This document shows positions 7,394 through 15,123 of a stretch of DNA of 30,006 bases, piece after piece. The notes beneath the pieces are model-generated. The model was not told where the DNA came from, made no database searches, and worked only from the letters and a program-made list of their open reading frames with translations. The stretch lies in NCBI GenBank assembly GCA_002747015.1, contig NVXI01000006.1, forward strand, positions 1-30,006. Reading direction: 5' to 3'. The position numbers were made by a program, and so were the translations under genes. This DNA is from Zetaproteobacteria bacterium (lineage in GTDB: Bacteria; Pseudomonadota; Alphaproteobacteria; Micavibrionales; Micavibrionaceae). Within the stretch, counting starts at the first letter, position 1. The number at the start of each line of letters is the position of its first letter.

Positions 7394-9790
7394 TTAGTCA
7401 TTAAGATGAGCCAAATATTCTTTTACTTCCTCGAATGCTGCGCTTATCTCTTTAAAAACCTTGTTCTTATTATCTGCTGAAGAAACGCCCATTTCTTGAG
7501 CACCTGCACACAATGCACGTAGCTTTTCCGCCCCTATCATTGCTGCTCCTCCTTTTAGTTTGTGCGCAGATTCTTTCCAGCATTCATTTTCACCATCAAC
7601 ACAGTTTTCACTCAAAACTTGCATGCTCTCCTCGGACTGCTTAATAAATATGTCAATAAATCCTCTCTCAGTGTCTTTATCACCTTCTGTGAACTCCTTA
7701 AAATAGGCCATATCAATAGGAGAATGATTGGAATTTTTCGGTGTAACGGCATCACCGTTGGCTTCCGATTCAGGGAATAGAACCCAACGGCTCAACACCT
7801 GAGCCAATGCTTGTTTGCCTATCGGTTTGCTAACGTAATCATCCATACCACATTCCAGGCATTTTTCTCGGTCGCCGATCATAGCATTGGCGGTCATGGC
7901 AACAACTGGGATATGAACGTTAGTTTTCTTTTCCTGTTTTCGTATATCCTTGGTCAAATCATAACCGTTCTTGCGCGGCATATGACAATCCGTCAATAAC
8001 AGATCGTATTTTTCTACTTTCAAAGCGTCTAGCGCCTCTACTCCGTTTTGTGCCAAATCATGCGCCTGAAAACCTAAACGATCTAACAATTTTTGAATGA
8101 AAATTTGGTTCAGAGCGTGATCCTCAGCAACAAGAACCTTAAAATCTTTCACAGGGATACGATTTTTTTCATACTTTATTTTTTTCGTACTGCCTTTACT
8201 TTGTTCCTCTATAATTACGTCTTTTGCAATCTTAAAAGGAATAATTGCGGTGAAAACCGATCCCACTCCTAGCTCACTTTCGACGTATATTCTACCGTTC
8301 ATCATTTCGATTAGCTGTTTTGTAATCGTTAATCCTAAACCTGTCCCTCCATAGTTACGGGTCGTTGAAGCATCAGCTTGGGAAAATTTATCAAAAATTA
8401 AATCATGCTTCTCCTTAACAATACCAATTCCTGTATCTTCAATAGAAATTATAATCTCAACCGTATCATCGCAAAGCCCGGCGTAATTTATATTGAGATC
8501 CACTGTTCCCTTTTTTGTATATTTAATGGCATTGCCTATCAGGTTTGTTAGTATTCGGCCGACCCGTGTTGGGTCTCCCATAAGACACTGCAGCACAGTT
8601 TCATCTTCATAATTAATATTCAAAGTAAGGCCTTTTTCACTAGCCAGCGGTGCTAAACCGTCCGTAATGCGTGATACGACTTCACACAGATCAAAAGGAA
8701 TCTCTTCTAGGACTAATGCTTTAGATTCAATTTTTGATAAATCCAGAATATCATTCAGTATATAAAGAAGAGAAGAACTTGATTGGTAAACAATGTCCAG
8801 CAATTCTTTATGCTCCGCTTCCAGCGTTTCATCCGCCAATATCATATGAGTCAGGCCAAGAATACTGTTCATAGGCGTTCGTAGTTCGTGGCTCATATTA
8901 GCGAGGAATTCAGATTTTGCACTATTGGCTTTTTTAGCCTCTTTCATAGATTCTACCGCTTCTTTTTTTGCTTCAAGTGCAGATCTTTCAGATTGCCTCA
9001 TAGCGGACTCATGCTGCCTGATCACCTCCATCATTTCATTGAAGCTATCAGCCAAAATGCCGAGTTCATCCTCCGTTTCTTTTTGCGCGCGAAGTTCATA
9101 ATTCTGGGTTTGAGAAACTTCCTGAGCAACTTTTGTCAGATTTAAAATAGGATCTGAAATCAGTCTTTGTAGTCGCCTTGTAAGAAAAAGGATAAGAAAA
9201 ACCATAAGGGTTGTGATAATGGCTGCTGAGATAATCTGTGCTATCAAAAACTCCTTAATTTTTGATAGATCGGATTTAAGGTAAAGAATTCCGATTGTAC
9301 GCCCCTCAACTGTGATGGGGTTGATAATTTCAAGATGGTTTTCTTGAAACTCATAAACAGTTTTGTTAAATCCTTCCAACAACTCTTTTGTAGTATGATA
9401 ATTCCTTTTTAAACTATGTTCTGGCATATAGTTGAACTTTTTTTCGCAGCTTATATACTTGCCCTCCATGGCGGTGTATTCAGCGAATAAATCGAAAGAA
9501 GCATTATAAATACAAGCGGTAATGATAGATTGATCGGCATGCAGTGTTTCAAGACTTTCTCGTGCTGCATCCTGATCGTCAAACATGATTGGCGCAGTAC
9601 TGCTTGCACTGACAATTTGTGCCGTGATGGTTAAAGTGTCAACCAGACTGTTCCGTTTATCATTAACGGCCTGAAAAGTTGTCATTGTTACTGATGATAT
9701 CAGAACCAGTAAGCTGAGCCCCATCATGATGAGAGTCAGTTTTTTCTTGATCGGAATTTTTATTATTTGATCTCTAATTATTCTTAACAT
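7394..9790 (-). CDS. CHASE8-HAMP hybrid histidine kinase with REC and Hpt
   Basis: This 798-residue membrane kinase carries a complete phosphorelay. TM1 spans about 19-40. The periplasmic domain (about 41-180) has the CHASE8 pattern (STAPIMFDDQDAARESLETL; ITACIYN). TM2 spans about 183-205, then HAMP (about 203-257) and a coiled coil. HisKA follows with His301 (SHELRTPMNS), the ATPase (NLIGNAIKYT, DTGIGI, GGTGLGL), a receiver with Asp601 (LTDCHMPRKNG; VSKPIG) and a C-terminal Hpt with His743 (SAHKLKGGAA). CHASE8 is the sensor domain of YfiN-type diguanylate cyclases. Here the GGDEF output is replaced by a kinase relay. It is the second gene of an operon, six bases after the YfiR-like gene, which supports control of this CHASE8 domain by that periplasmic protein. 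The final phosphate receiver is not encoded in the window. Confidence 0.94.
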   Translation of the reverse strand: MLRIIRDQIIKIPIKKKLTLIMMGLSLLVLISSVTMTTFQAVNDKRNSLVDTLTITAQIVSASSTAPIMFDDQDAARESLETLHADQSIITACIYNASFDLFAEYTAMEGKYISCEKKFNYMPEHSLKRNYHTTKELLEGFNKTVYEFQENHLEIINPITVEGRTIGILYLKSDLSKIKEFLIAQIISAAIITTLMVFLILFLTRRLQRLISDPILNLTKVAQEVSQTQNYELRAQKETEDELGILADSFNEMMEVIRQHESAMRQSERSALEAKKEAVESMKEAKKANSAKSEFLANMSHELRTPMNSILGLTHMILADETLEAEHKELLDIVYQSSSSLLYILNDILDLSKIESKALVLEEIPFDLCEVVSRITDGLAPLASEKGLTLNINYEDETVLQCLMGDPTRVGRILTNLIGNAIKYTKKGTVDLNINYAGLCDDTVEIIISIEDTGIGIVKEKHDLIFDKFSQADASTTRNYGGTGLGLTITKQLIEMMNGRIYVESELGVGSVFTAIIPFKIAKDVIIEEQSKGSTKKIKYEKNRIPVKDFKVLVAEDHALNQIFIQKLLDRLGFQAHDLAQNGVEALDALKVEKYDLLLTDCHMPRKNGYDLTKDIRKQEKKTNVHIPVVAMTANAMIGDREKCLECGMDDYVSKPIGKQALAQVLSRWVLFPESEANGDAVTPKNSNHSPIDMAYFKEFTEGDKDTERGFIDIFIKQSEESMQVLSENCVDGENECWKESAHKLKGGAAMIGAEKLRALCAGAQEMGVSSADNKNKVFKEISAAFEEVKEYLAHLND

Positions 9791-9796
9791 AGCCCT

Positions 9797-10333
9797 CTAC
9801 TTAATAATTTCCGCTAACTTTAATAATCGTGAACTAATTTTCAATGAGCTCTTTTGGGCCGTACTAGGATTTATTTGCAGTTTTATTTTATTGTAGCGCG
9901 TGACAAAACCTATAATTCCGCCTTTCTTGGCAAAATCTTCTATATCACTGACGGACAAAATGTTTTTACCCTCTACACTTTTTAAAAATTCTTTCAGTCT
10001 TGATTCTTTCTTTTTCCCTATATACGCCACATTACATTTTTGATGCACTTTAGGTGCATGCATTTCACGAACTTTGATATTAATCTGCGAAGTTTCCATT
10101 TGACTGGCTATGAATCCCAAAATGCCGGTTATTTTCTCATCTCCATAGATACAGACCTGTACGGTATTTAAAGCTGCAGGCCATGCAACAAAGTTCGTAA
10201 AATTATACAAAAATACAGATTTAACCTGTTCTTGAGTATCTAGAGAATATGCGCACTTTGGTGTCAAAGCAATGATCATTGCACATACATAAAATAGTAT
10301 AAAAGTAATATTTTTTTGTTGTTTTATAACCAT
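9797..10333 (-). CDS. YfiR/HmsC family periplasmic protein (DUF4154)
   Basis: This 178-residue secreted protein has a signal peptide (hydrophobic ITFILFYVCAMIIAL, cleavage near CAYS) and the full DUF4154 pattern. Visible parts are EQVKSVFLYNFTNFVAWP, a CIYGD strand, CNVAYIGKKKES, GKNILSVSDIEDFAKKGG, GFVTRYNKIKLQIN and a C-terminal SSLKISSRLLKLAEI helix. Family knowledge: YfiR in Pseudomonas binds the periplasmic domain of YfiN and represses it in response to envelope or redox stress. Two Cys remain in the mature part, whereas some YfiR proteins have more. The downstream gene supplies a CHASE8 sensor, so a repressor-kinase pair is inferred. A longer frame starts at 10480, but I chose ATG 10333 because the signal peptide begins there. 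The Shine-Dalgarno match is poor. Confidence 0.88.
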   Translation of the reverse strand: MVIKQQKNITFILFYVCAMIIALTPKCAYSLDTQEQVKSVFLYNFTNFVAWPAALNTVQVCIYGDEKITGILGFIASQMETSQINIKVREMHAPKVHQKCNVAYIGKKKESRLKEFLKSVEGKNILSVSDIEDFAKKGGIIGFVTRYNKIKLQINPSTAQKSSLKISSRLLKLAEIIK

Positions 10334-10611
10334 AGAATTACGGTAACCGTTCAAGCATGTAGCTTCAATTGAAAATAGCGATGAATACTCGAGCATGTGA
10401 TTTAACAAGATCCATTTTTTGTATAAGATATAAGATGAAAAGCTATCTGAAGTGTGCTTGTTTCTGCAAGTATTGCGCAAATACTGGTGCAGCTTTATGG
10501 CTCGGACTTCAAAGCTATCAATGAAGTTGATACATACCTACGTACACGTGGTCCCTTTATTGGCGTTATATATTAGATTATATTGATCTAATTATTTATA
10601 AAGGTATGGCT
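10334..10611. other. Divergent promoter region with possible gene remnant and a dyad
   Basis: This region separates the minus-strand YfiR operon from the second receptor gene and should hold both promoters. A dyad TTAGAT-N7-ATCTAA lies at 10573-10591, 20 bases before the receptor start. On the plus strand, 10451 to about 10576 is open and reads like a protein tail (ILVQLYGSDFKAINEVDTYL), starting with GTG 10454 and without a recognised family. It is probably a remnant or chance. Confidence 0.4.
10573..10591. promoter_or_regulatory. Dyad upstream of second TonB receptor gene, possible operator
   Basis: TTAGAT and ATCTAA form a perfect 6-bp dyad across seven bases, close to the receptor start. 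A similar dyad, GTTAGA-N6-TCTAAC, lies at 3922-3939 before the Hpt gene. A shared regulator is possible, but the AT-rich background makes this weak. Confidence 0.25.
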
Positions 10612-12549
10612 ATGAACCTATGGAAACGAACCTTCATTTTCTCTCTTGCCGTTGCACTTGTATCTTGTCCACCAGCTTATGCTCAGAATGAACGACTTAA
10701 AGAACTCTTGTTGTTAGATATTGAAGATTTACTTACTGTTTCAGTTGCCTCTAAACGTGAGGAAAGTGTTAGGGATGCACCTGGTATTATCAATGTTATT
10801 ACTCAAGATGACATAAAACGTTATGGGGCAAATACAATTCAAGATTTGCTTGCTCGTGTGCCAAATTTGTACATCGCAGGGTCCAGTTTTTTCCCTGATA
10901 ATGTTCCATCTATTCGCGGACAAACGTTAACACATATTGATAATCATATTCTAACTTTGCTTGATGGTCGACCAATACGTGAGAGTTTTGTCGGAGGTAT
11001 TAATTATTCAGTCTATAATGCTTTCCCGTTAAGTGCCGTTGAAAAAATTGAAATTATACGTGGTCCTGGTTCTGTCTTGTATGGCACGAATGCCTTTGCA
11101 GGTGTAATTAATATTATCACTAAAAAGGGATTAAACAGAGAGAATGCTGCCCAAGTTACATATGGGTCATTTGGTACAAAGCAGATTGAAACAACTGGTT
11201 ATTATGACTACGCAGGAGCATCTATTTATGGTGCGGTAAAATTACACGATAATGACGGTTGGGATTTTACTTTCACAGATGTGAATAATGTCCATGATAC
11301 TGGTGAGTATGGACAACATTATCACGGTGTAATGGTAAAGGCTGATTATCATGGATTTTCTTTTTCGGGATTTAAGGCACAAGAAAAATCGGAAGTTCTT
11401 TCAACGTCTTTTACATTTCCCTTCGTGAATACCACGCTAATTCGGGAAATGTATAATTTGGGATATCAACATGAAATAAATAAAAATTGGAAACTTGATT
11501 TTAATATTACCAACAATAGGTTTCAGCTTTCTGATGAAACAGATAATACCCGTCGAAAAAATATAGACTATCTTTATGAGGTAACAATAGCAGGTTCTGT
11601 TACAGATAAAATAAACCTTGTTGCGGGGGGAACATATGATAACCGAAGTGGTTCATTTAAAAGTGATGTTCCCAGTTATGGCGATTATTTGATTGGCCTC
11701 TATGGTCAGGCCGATTATCGCATAACAGATTGGCTAAAGCTGGTTGCTGGTATGCAGATGAATAAACCTGAAGATATTAAAAAGGATTTCTCTCCGCGGT
11801 TGGGCGCGATCCTTAATTTTAAAAACCATTGGGGGGTAAAACTTCTTTATGGCGAAGCGTTCAGATCAGGAAATGGTACTGAGAAAAATTCTTCGGCCGT
11901 TTTTCTTTTTGGTAATTCAAATCTGAAGCCTGAAAAAATAGAAACTATAGATGCTCAGATTTTCTACGATAATAATAAATATAGCGCCTCACTGACATAT
12001 TACCAAAGCACAATAAAAGATACGATTGTTCGAGCGTCTCTAGGTGGAGGGAAACTTCAATTTCAAAATGGTGGTGAGATTGATTTTCATGGTATTGAAT
12101 TTGAAAGTAGTGCCCAGATTACTAATAGATTTAATGTTAATGGATCAGTAAGTTATCAGGTAGGAGAAGACAATAACGGAACACCAGATATTGGCTTTAT
12201 TCCTAATTTTATGGCAAAGATTGGTGCTGATTATGAATTCGATAATGGTATAGTTCTAGGTATCCATAATGCTTATTATGGTGAACCAGCCAGCACAAAA
12301 ACATTCAACCCTAGCGTGGCATCTCTGAACCCATCAGAGAGTTCTCACATGTATATGACCATGAATATTCACGGGAATCTAGGGCAACTAAGTGGTTATA
12401 ATGCTTTAGATCATGTGGAATTTTCTCTTTATGGAGAGAACTTGCTGAATGAAGATGTGAATTATACAGAAGTAATTCGTAAAATTGAAAATACAGTTCC
12501 ACAGAGAGCTGGTCGAGCGATGTATGGAACTATTTCTATAAAGTTTTAG
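10612..12549 (+). CDS. TonB-dependent outer-membrane receptor (copy 2)
   Basis: The 645-residue receptor is paralogous to copy 1. It has a signal peptide ending near PPAYAQ, the segment LLLLDIEDLLTVSVASKREE, a plug (APGIINVITQDDI; IRGPGSVLYGTNAFAGVINI) and a beta-barrel ending in GRAMYGTISIKF. It shares ENLLNED and the RK...N..P...GRA.YG tail with copy 1, but the barrel loops differ a lot, suggesting different ligands or receptor diversification. ATG 10606 and ATG 10612 are both in frame. AAGG at 10601-10604 is one base from the first and seven from the second, so I chose 10612. It is divergent from the YfiR-kinase operon, and the pairing of this receptor class with YfiR and hybrid kinases suggests a sensing role, which is inference. 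Confidence 0.95.
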   Translation: MNLWKRTFIFSLAVALVSCPPAYAQNERLKELLLLDIEDLLTVSVASKREESVRDAPGIINVITQDDIKRYGANTIQDLLARVPNLYIAGSSFFPDNVPSIRGQTLTHIDNHILTLLDGRPIRESFVGGINYSVYNAFPLSAVEKIEIIRGPGSVLYGTNAFAGVINIITKKGLNRENAAQVTYGSFGTKQIETTGYYDYAGASIYGAVKLHDNDGWDFTFTDVNNVHDTGEYGQHYHGVMVKADYHGFSFSGFKAQEKSEVLSTSFTFPFVNTTLIREMYNLGYQHEINKNWKLDFNITNNRFQLSDETDNTRRKNIDYLYEVTIAGSVTDKINLVAGGTYDNRSGSFKSDVPSYGDYLIGLYGQADYRITDWLKLVAGMQMNKPEDIKKDFSPRLGAILNFKNHWGVKLLYGEAFRSGNGTEKNSSAVFLFGNSNLKPEKIETIDAQIFYDNNKYSASLTYYQSTIKDTIVRASLGGGKLQFQNGGEIDFHGIEFESSAQITNRFNVNGSVSYQVGEDNNGTPDIGFIPNFMAKIGADYEFDNGIVLGIHNAYYGEPASTKTFNPSVASLNPSESSHMYMTMNIHGNLGQLSGYNALDHVEFSLYGENLLNEDVNYTEVIRKIENTVPQRAGRAMYGTISIKF

Positions 12550-12630
12550 CTATAGGCTCGATATATTTGCGTTAGAGGCCTTGGGGGTAGAGAATCCTCT
12601 ATGGCTAAAAATGTCTGATAATGTAGTGAT

Positions 12631-12831
12631 ATGGACAGTATATTTATTAGTTACTTTTATAAAATTATATATCAGATTAGGCGTGCAATATGGCGTCTTG
12701 ATTTGAAATACATGGTGGATGGGTATGTAGGTTATGCTGATTTCTCTGATGATAATGCTCGCTGGGATGCTGGAATTGCGCCGCGCCGTAGTGTTGCTAT
12801 CGAGGGTACCTTTGGTCTATATGATGACTGA
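12631..12831 (+). pseudogene. Probable 3' stump of an unrecognised gene
   Basis: The frame encodes 66 residues. The first half is AT-rich and low quality, while the second half (from about 12700) reads like a genuine protein tail: GYVGYADFSDDNARWDAGIA followed by PRRSVAIEGTFGLYDD. The GC content also rises there. No ribosome binding site or signal peptide is evident at the ATG. I read it as the surviving 3' end of an older gene, truncated where the AT-rich block to its left begins. A small real protein cannot be excluded. It converges with the next gene, with five bases between stops. Confidence 0.35.
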
Positions 12832-12836
12832 GTGCT

Positions 12837-13778
12837 CTACCATTCCAGTTCATTATCTTTCCGAACAATAGCTGTTACTTGATTGCCGGTCGCATTGTAG
12901 CGCAGTTCGTCAAAGCTAACGGCATTGGCTTGCGCGATGCCGCGGCCGTGGTTATGAGACGCGCGTGCCGGGTCTATATCTAGATAACGCCGCCACTCAA
13001 AACCGGATCCTTCATCCAGAATTTGGACACAAGATCCATCGTCTTTATGGTTAAATATTACTTCGATTTTTTTCTCCTTATGCTCGGACATTTGTGCACG
13101 GCGGTCGATTTCTTCTCGCCATATACCGCGTTCGATAAGATCGGTTTTTTCATTGTAGGATATGCCAAGATTCCCATGTTCTATCGCATTTATAATGAGT
13201 TCGGCAAGTCCGGTAATTACGCGTTCTGGGTCGGGGTAGCAATTCGCTAAAAAGGCTGCTAAATCCTCGGCCTCGGTAATTGTTTTTAAATAAAATGTTG
13301 CTGAATGAATGAGATTAAAACTGGTTCTGTGTTTTTTAAGTTCTCTTTTCAGAGTCGTTTGTGTTTGTACTTCTCGTACGGCGGAGATAAACACAGATTT
13401 CAATACTTCTTGATCAATAGGCTTTGTTAGGTAATAGAATACACCGGCATCAATGCCTTGTTTTATTTCTTCTGGCTTATTAGATCCGGTGGCCATAATG
13501 ATTGGAATTTTGCGCAAATCGACGTTTGCCTTCATCCGTGCTACAACTTCTAATCCGTCCATTTCTGGCATTTTACGGTCGAGGACAACAATGTCAAATG
13601 CGTCTTTGTCTCCATTGAGAAGGTTGATTGCCTCCTTACCGTCTACAGCAAGGTCAGCCTGATAGCCCAATTTTTCAATCTGGATTTGAAACATTCTTCG
13701 CATTACTCGGTCGTCATCAACAATGAGAACGCGGATGCTGTTGCTCTTTTGTGCTTGTGGTGTAAGTGCGGTTTTCAT
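12837..13778 (-). CDS. Response regulator fused to RsbW-like ATP-binding domain
   Basis: This 313-residue cytoplasmic protein has an N-terminal receiver (about 14-130) with VDDD, Asp67 in VLDRKMPEMDG and Lys in LTKPID. A helical linker (about 135-165) follows, then an ATPase of the SpoIIAB/RsbW type: N box ELIINAIEHGN, G1 LDEGSGF and NHGRGIAQANA. Such domains bind or phosphorylate partners in partner-switching pathways. No sigma factor or STAS antagonist is nearby, so the target is unknown. It is the last gene of the type I secretion operon, starting four bases after the HlyD stop, so a role in timing secretion or surface attachment is plausible. A longer frame to 13865 exists, but it would overlap the HlyD gene by 83 bases and its extra residues are unlike a receiver. 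ATG 13778 is therefore chosen despite a weak Shine-Dalgarno. Confidence 0.88.
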   Translation of the reverse strand: MKTALTPQAQKSNSIRVLIVDDDRVMRRMFQIQIEKLGYQADLAVDGKEAINLLNGDKDAFDIVVLDRKMPEMDGLEVVARMKANVDLRKIPIIMATGSNKPEEIKQGIDAGVFYYLTKPIDQEVLKSVFISAVREVQTQTTLKRELKKHRTSFNLIHSATFYLKTITEAEDLAAFLANCYPDPERVITGLAELIINAIEHGNLGISYNEKTDLIERGIWREEIDRRAQMSEHKEKKIEVIFNHKDDGSCVQILDEGSGFEWRRYLDIDPARASHNHGRGIAQANAVSFDELRYNATGNQVTAIVRKDNELEW

Positions 13779-13782
13779 GTGT

Positions 13783-15123
13783 TTATCTTTCTGAAAGTGC
13801 TGAACGTATCGATAGATGAATGGGTTTGAGTAAATATGAAAGAATGGTTTTCTTGCCAGTGACAATATCTGCCTCGACCGTCATACCTGGTAGAATAGTA
13901 TTTAGCCCAGGGAGTTTGCCGACGTAATTTTGTGAAAGAGAAACGCGTGCTCGGTAGTAAGGTTCGTTTTGCTTATCCAAGAAAGTCGTAGCTGTGATGA
14001 ACTCTAACGTGCCATTTACGGCGCCGTATCTGGAGAAATCATAGCTGCGTACTTTAATCCGTACGTCTTGCCCGATTCTAATATGGCCGATATCCGAGGG
14101 AGAAATCCGTGTTTCGACGACTAAGGTTTTATCAAGAGGAATAATTTCCATTAGTGTGTGTCCAGGCTTTACTACACTGCCAATAGTATTGAGGTTGAGC
14201 CCTTTGACTAGGCCTGTGACTGGTGCACGAATATCTAGTCGTGTTACACGATTTTCAAGCTTGGTGAGAACTTCGTGATTTTGTCTAAGTTGTCCTTCAA
14301 TCTCATCAAGTTGTGTATAGGCTTCATCTCTATGCCGCGCATCTAGTGAAGATAAGCGGTTAGCGTACTCTGATAATGTATTCTGTGCCCCTGCAATGTC
14401 AGCCTGTACTTCGGCAAGGCTTCCCTGTAAATCGTTTAATGCTCTTTTTGTTTCTAGGTAGTTTGCTTGAGAGACGGAGCCTCTTGATTTCAGTGTTTCA
14501 CTCATCTCCATGAGTTCTTCGGCAATTAGGATGTTTTTTAGAAGCGTGTCTTGGCGGGCTATCGTCGTATTTAACGCTTCATCTTTTTGCTCAATTTGTT
14601 TTTGGATCACGTGGCGCTCTTTTTGCCGCGCATCGATCATGGAGACAAAAACTCTGAGCTGTTTTTTGATGGCACTCTTGTCATTATAAAATTTTGAAAA
14701 ATTAGGATTGCGTTCTTCGACAAAGGCTTGTAAGCGTTCTGCTTGCATATTTAAAGCATTTTGCAGTGCTTGTGTTTCTGCCAAATCTTGTCGTGCGCCG
14801 CCATCATCAATACGAATTAATATTTGCCCCTTATTCACTAGAGCACCTTCGCTGGTGAGGATTTCTCGTACGAGCCCACCATTGAGATGTTGTACGACTT
14901 GTACGAATCCTCTTGGTACGACTTCTCCATCTGCGCGTGCAACTTCGTTTATTTCTGTCAGGGATGCCCAGATAATAAAAATAAAAATAGCAGCGCAAAT
15001 CAGCGTCATAGTGAGGCGCACAATATGGGGGTTAACGGCTTCTTCCATCTTCACCGATTGTGGTAGGTATCGAAGTTGTTCGTTGCGGCTGCGGGCTAGG
15101 TTTTTTGAAAGAAAGTCATACAT
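13783..15123 (-). CDS. HlyD-family type I secretion membrane fusion protein
   Basis: The 446-residue periplasmic adaptor joins the ABC exporter to an outer-membrane channel. A short cytoplasmic N-terminus is followed by one membrane helix (about 37-55). Next come the first half of a lipoyl/barrel-sandwich motif (ADGEVVPRGFVQVVQHLNGG), a long coiled-coil hairpin rich in Gln, Leu and Glu (about 105-300), the second lipoyl half (RAPVTGLVKGLN...GSVVKPGHTLMEI) and a C-terminal beta region ending with ILPGMTVEADIVTGKKT. No TolC-like partner is encoded in the window. I chose ATG 15123, with a strong AAGGGGGTGATT just upstream, over a longer frame to 15213 that would overlap the ABC gene by 98 bases. 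The selected start overlaps the upstream gene by eight bases, implying translational coupling. Confidence 0.94.
   Translation of the reverse strand: MYDFLSKNLARSRNEQLRYLPQSVKMEEAVNPHIVRLTMTLICAAIFIFIIWASLTEINEVARADGEVVPRGFVQVVQHLNGGLVREILTSEGALVNKGQILIRIDDGGARQDLAETQALQNALNMQAERLQAFVEERNPNFSKFYNDKSAIKKQLRVFVSMIDARQKERHVIQKQIEQKDEALNTTIARQDTLLKNILIAEELMEMSETLKSRGSVSQANYLETKRALNDLQGSLAEVQADIAGAQNTLSEYANRLSSLDARHRDEAYTQLDEIEGQLRQNHEVLTKLENRVTRLDIRAPVTGLVKGLNLNTIGSVVKPGHTLMEIIPLDKTLVVETRISPSDIGHIRIGQDVRIKVRSYDFSRYGAVNGTLEFITATTFLDKQNEPYYRARVSLSQNYVGKLPGLNTILPGMTVEADIVTGKKTILSYLLKPIHLSIRSALSER

Noticed and set aside
10334..10480. Longer N-terminus for the YfiR-like protein (start 10480)
   Set aside because: It would put 49 unrelated residues before a clear signal peptide beginning at 10333.
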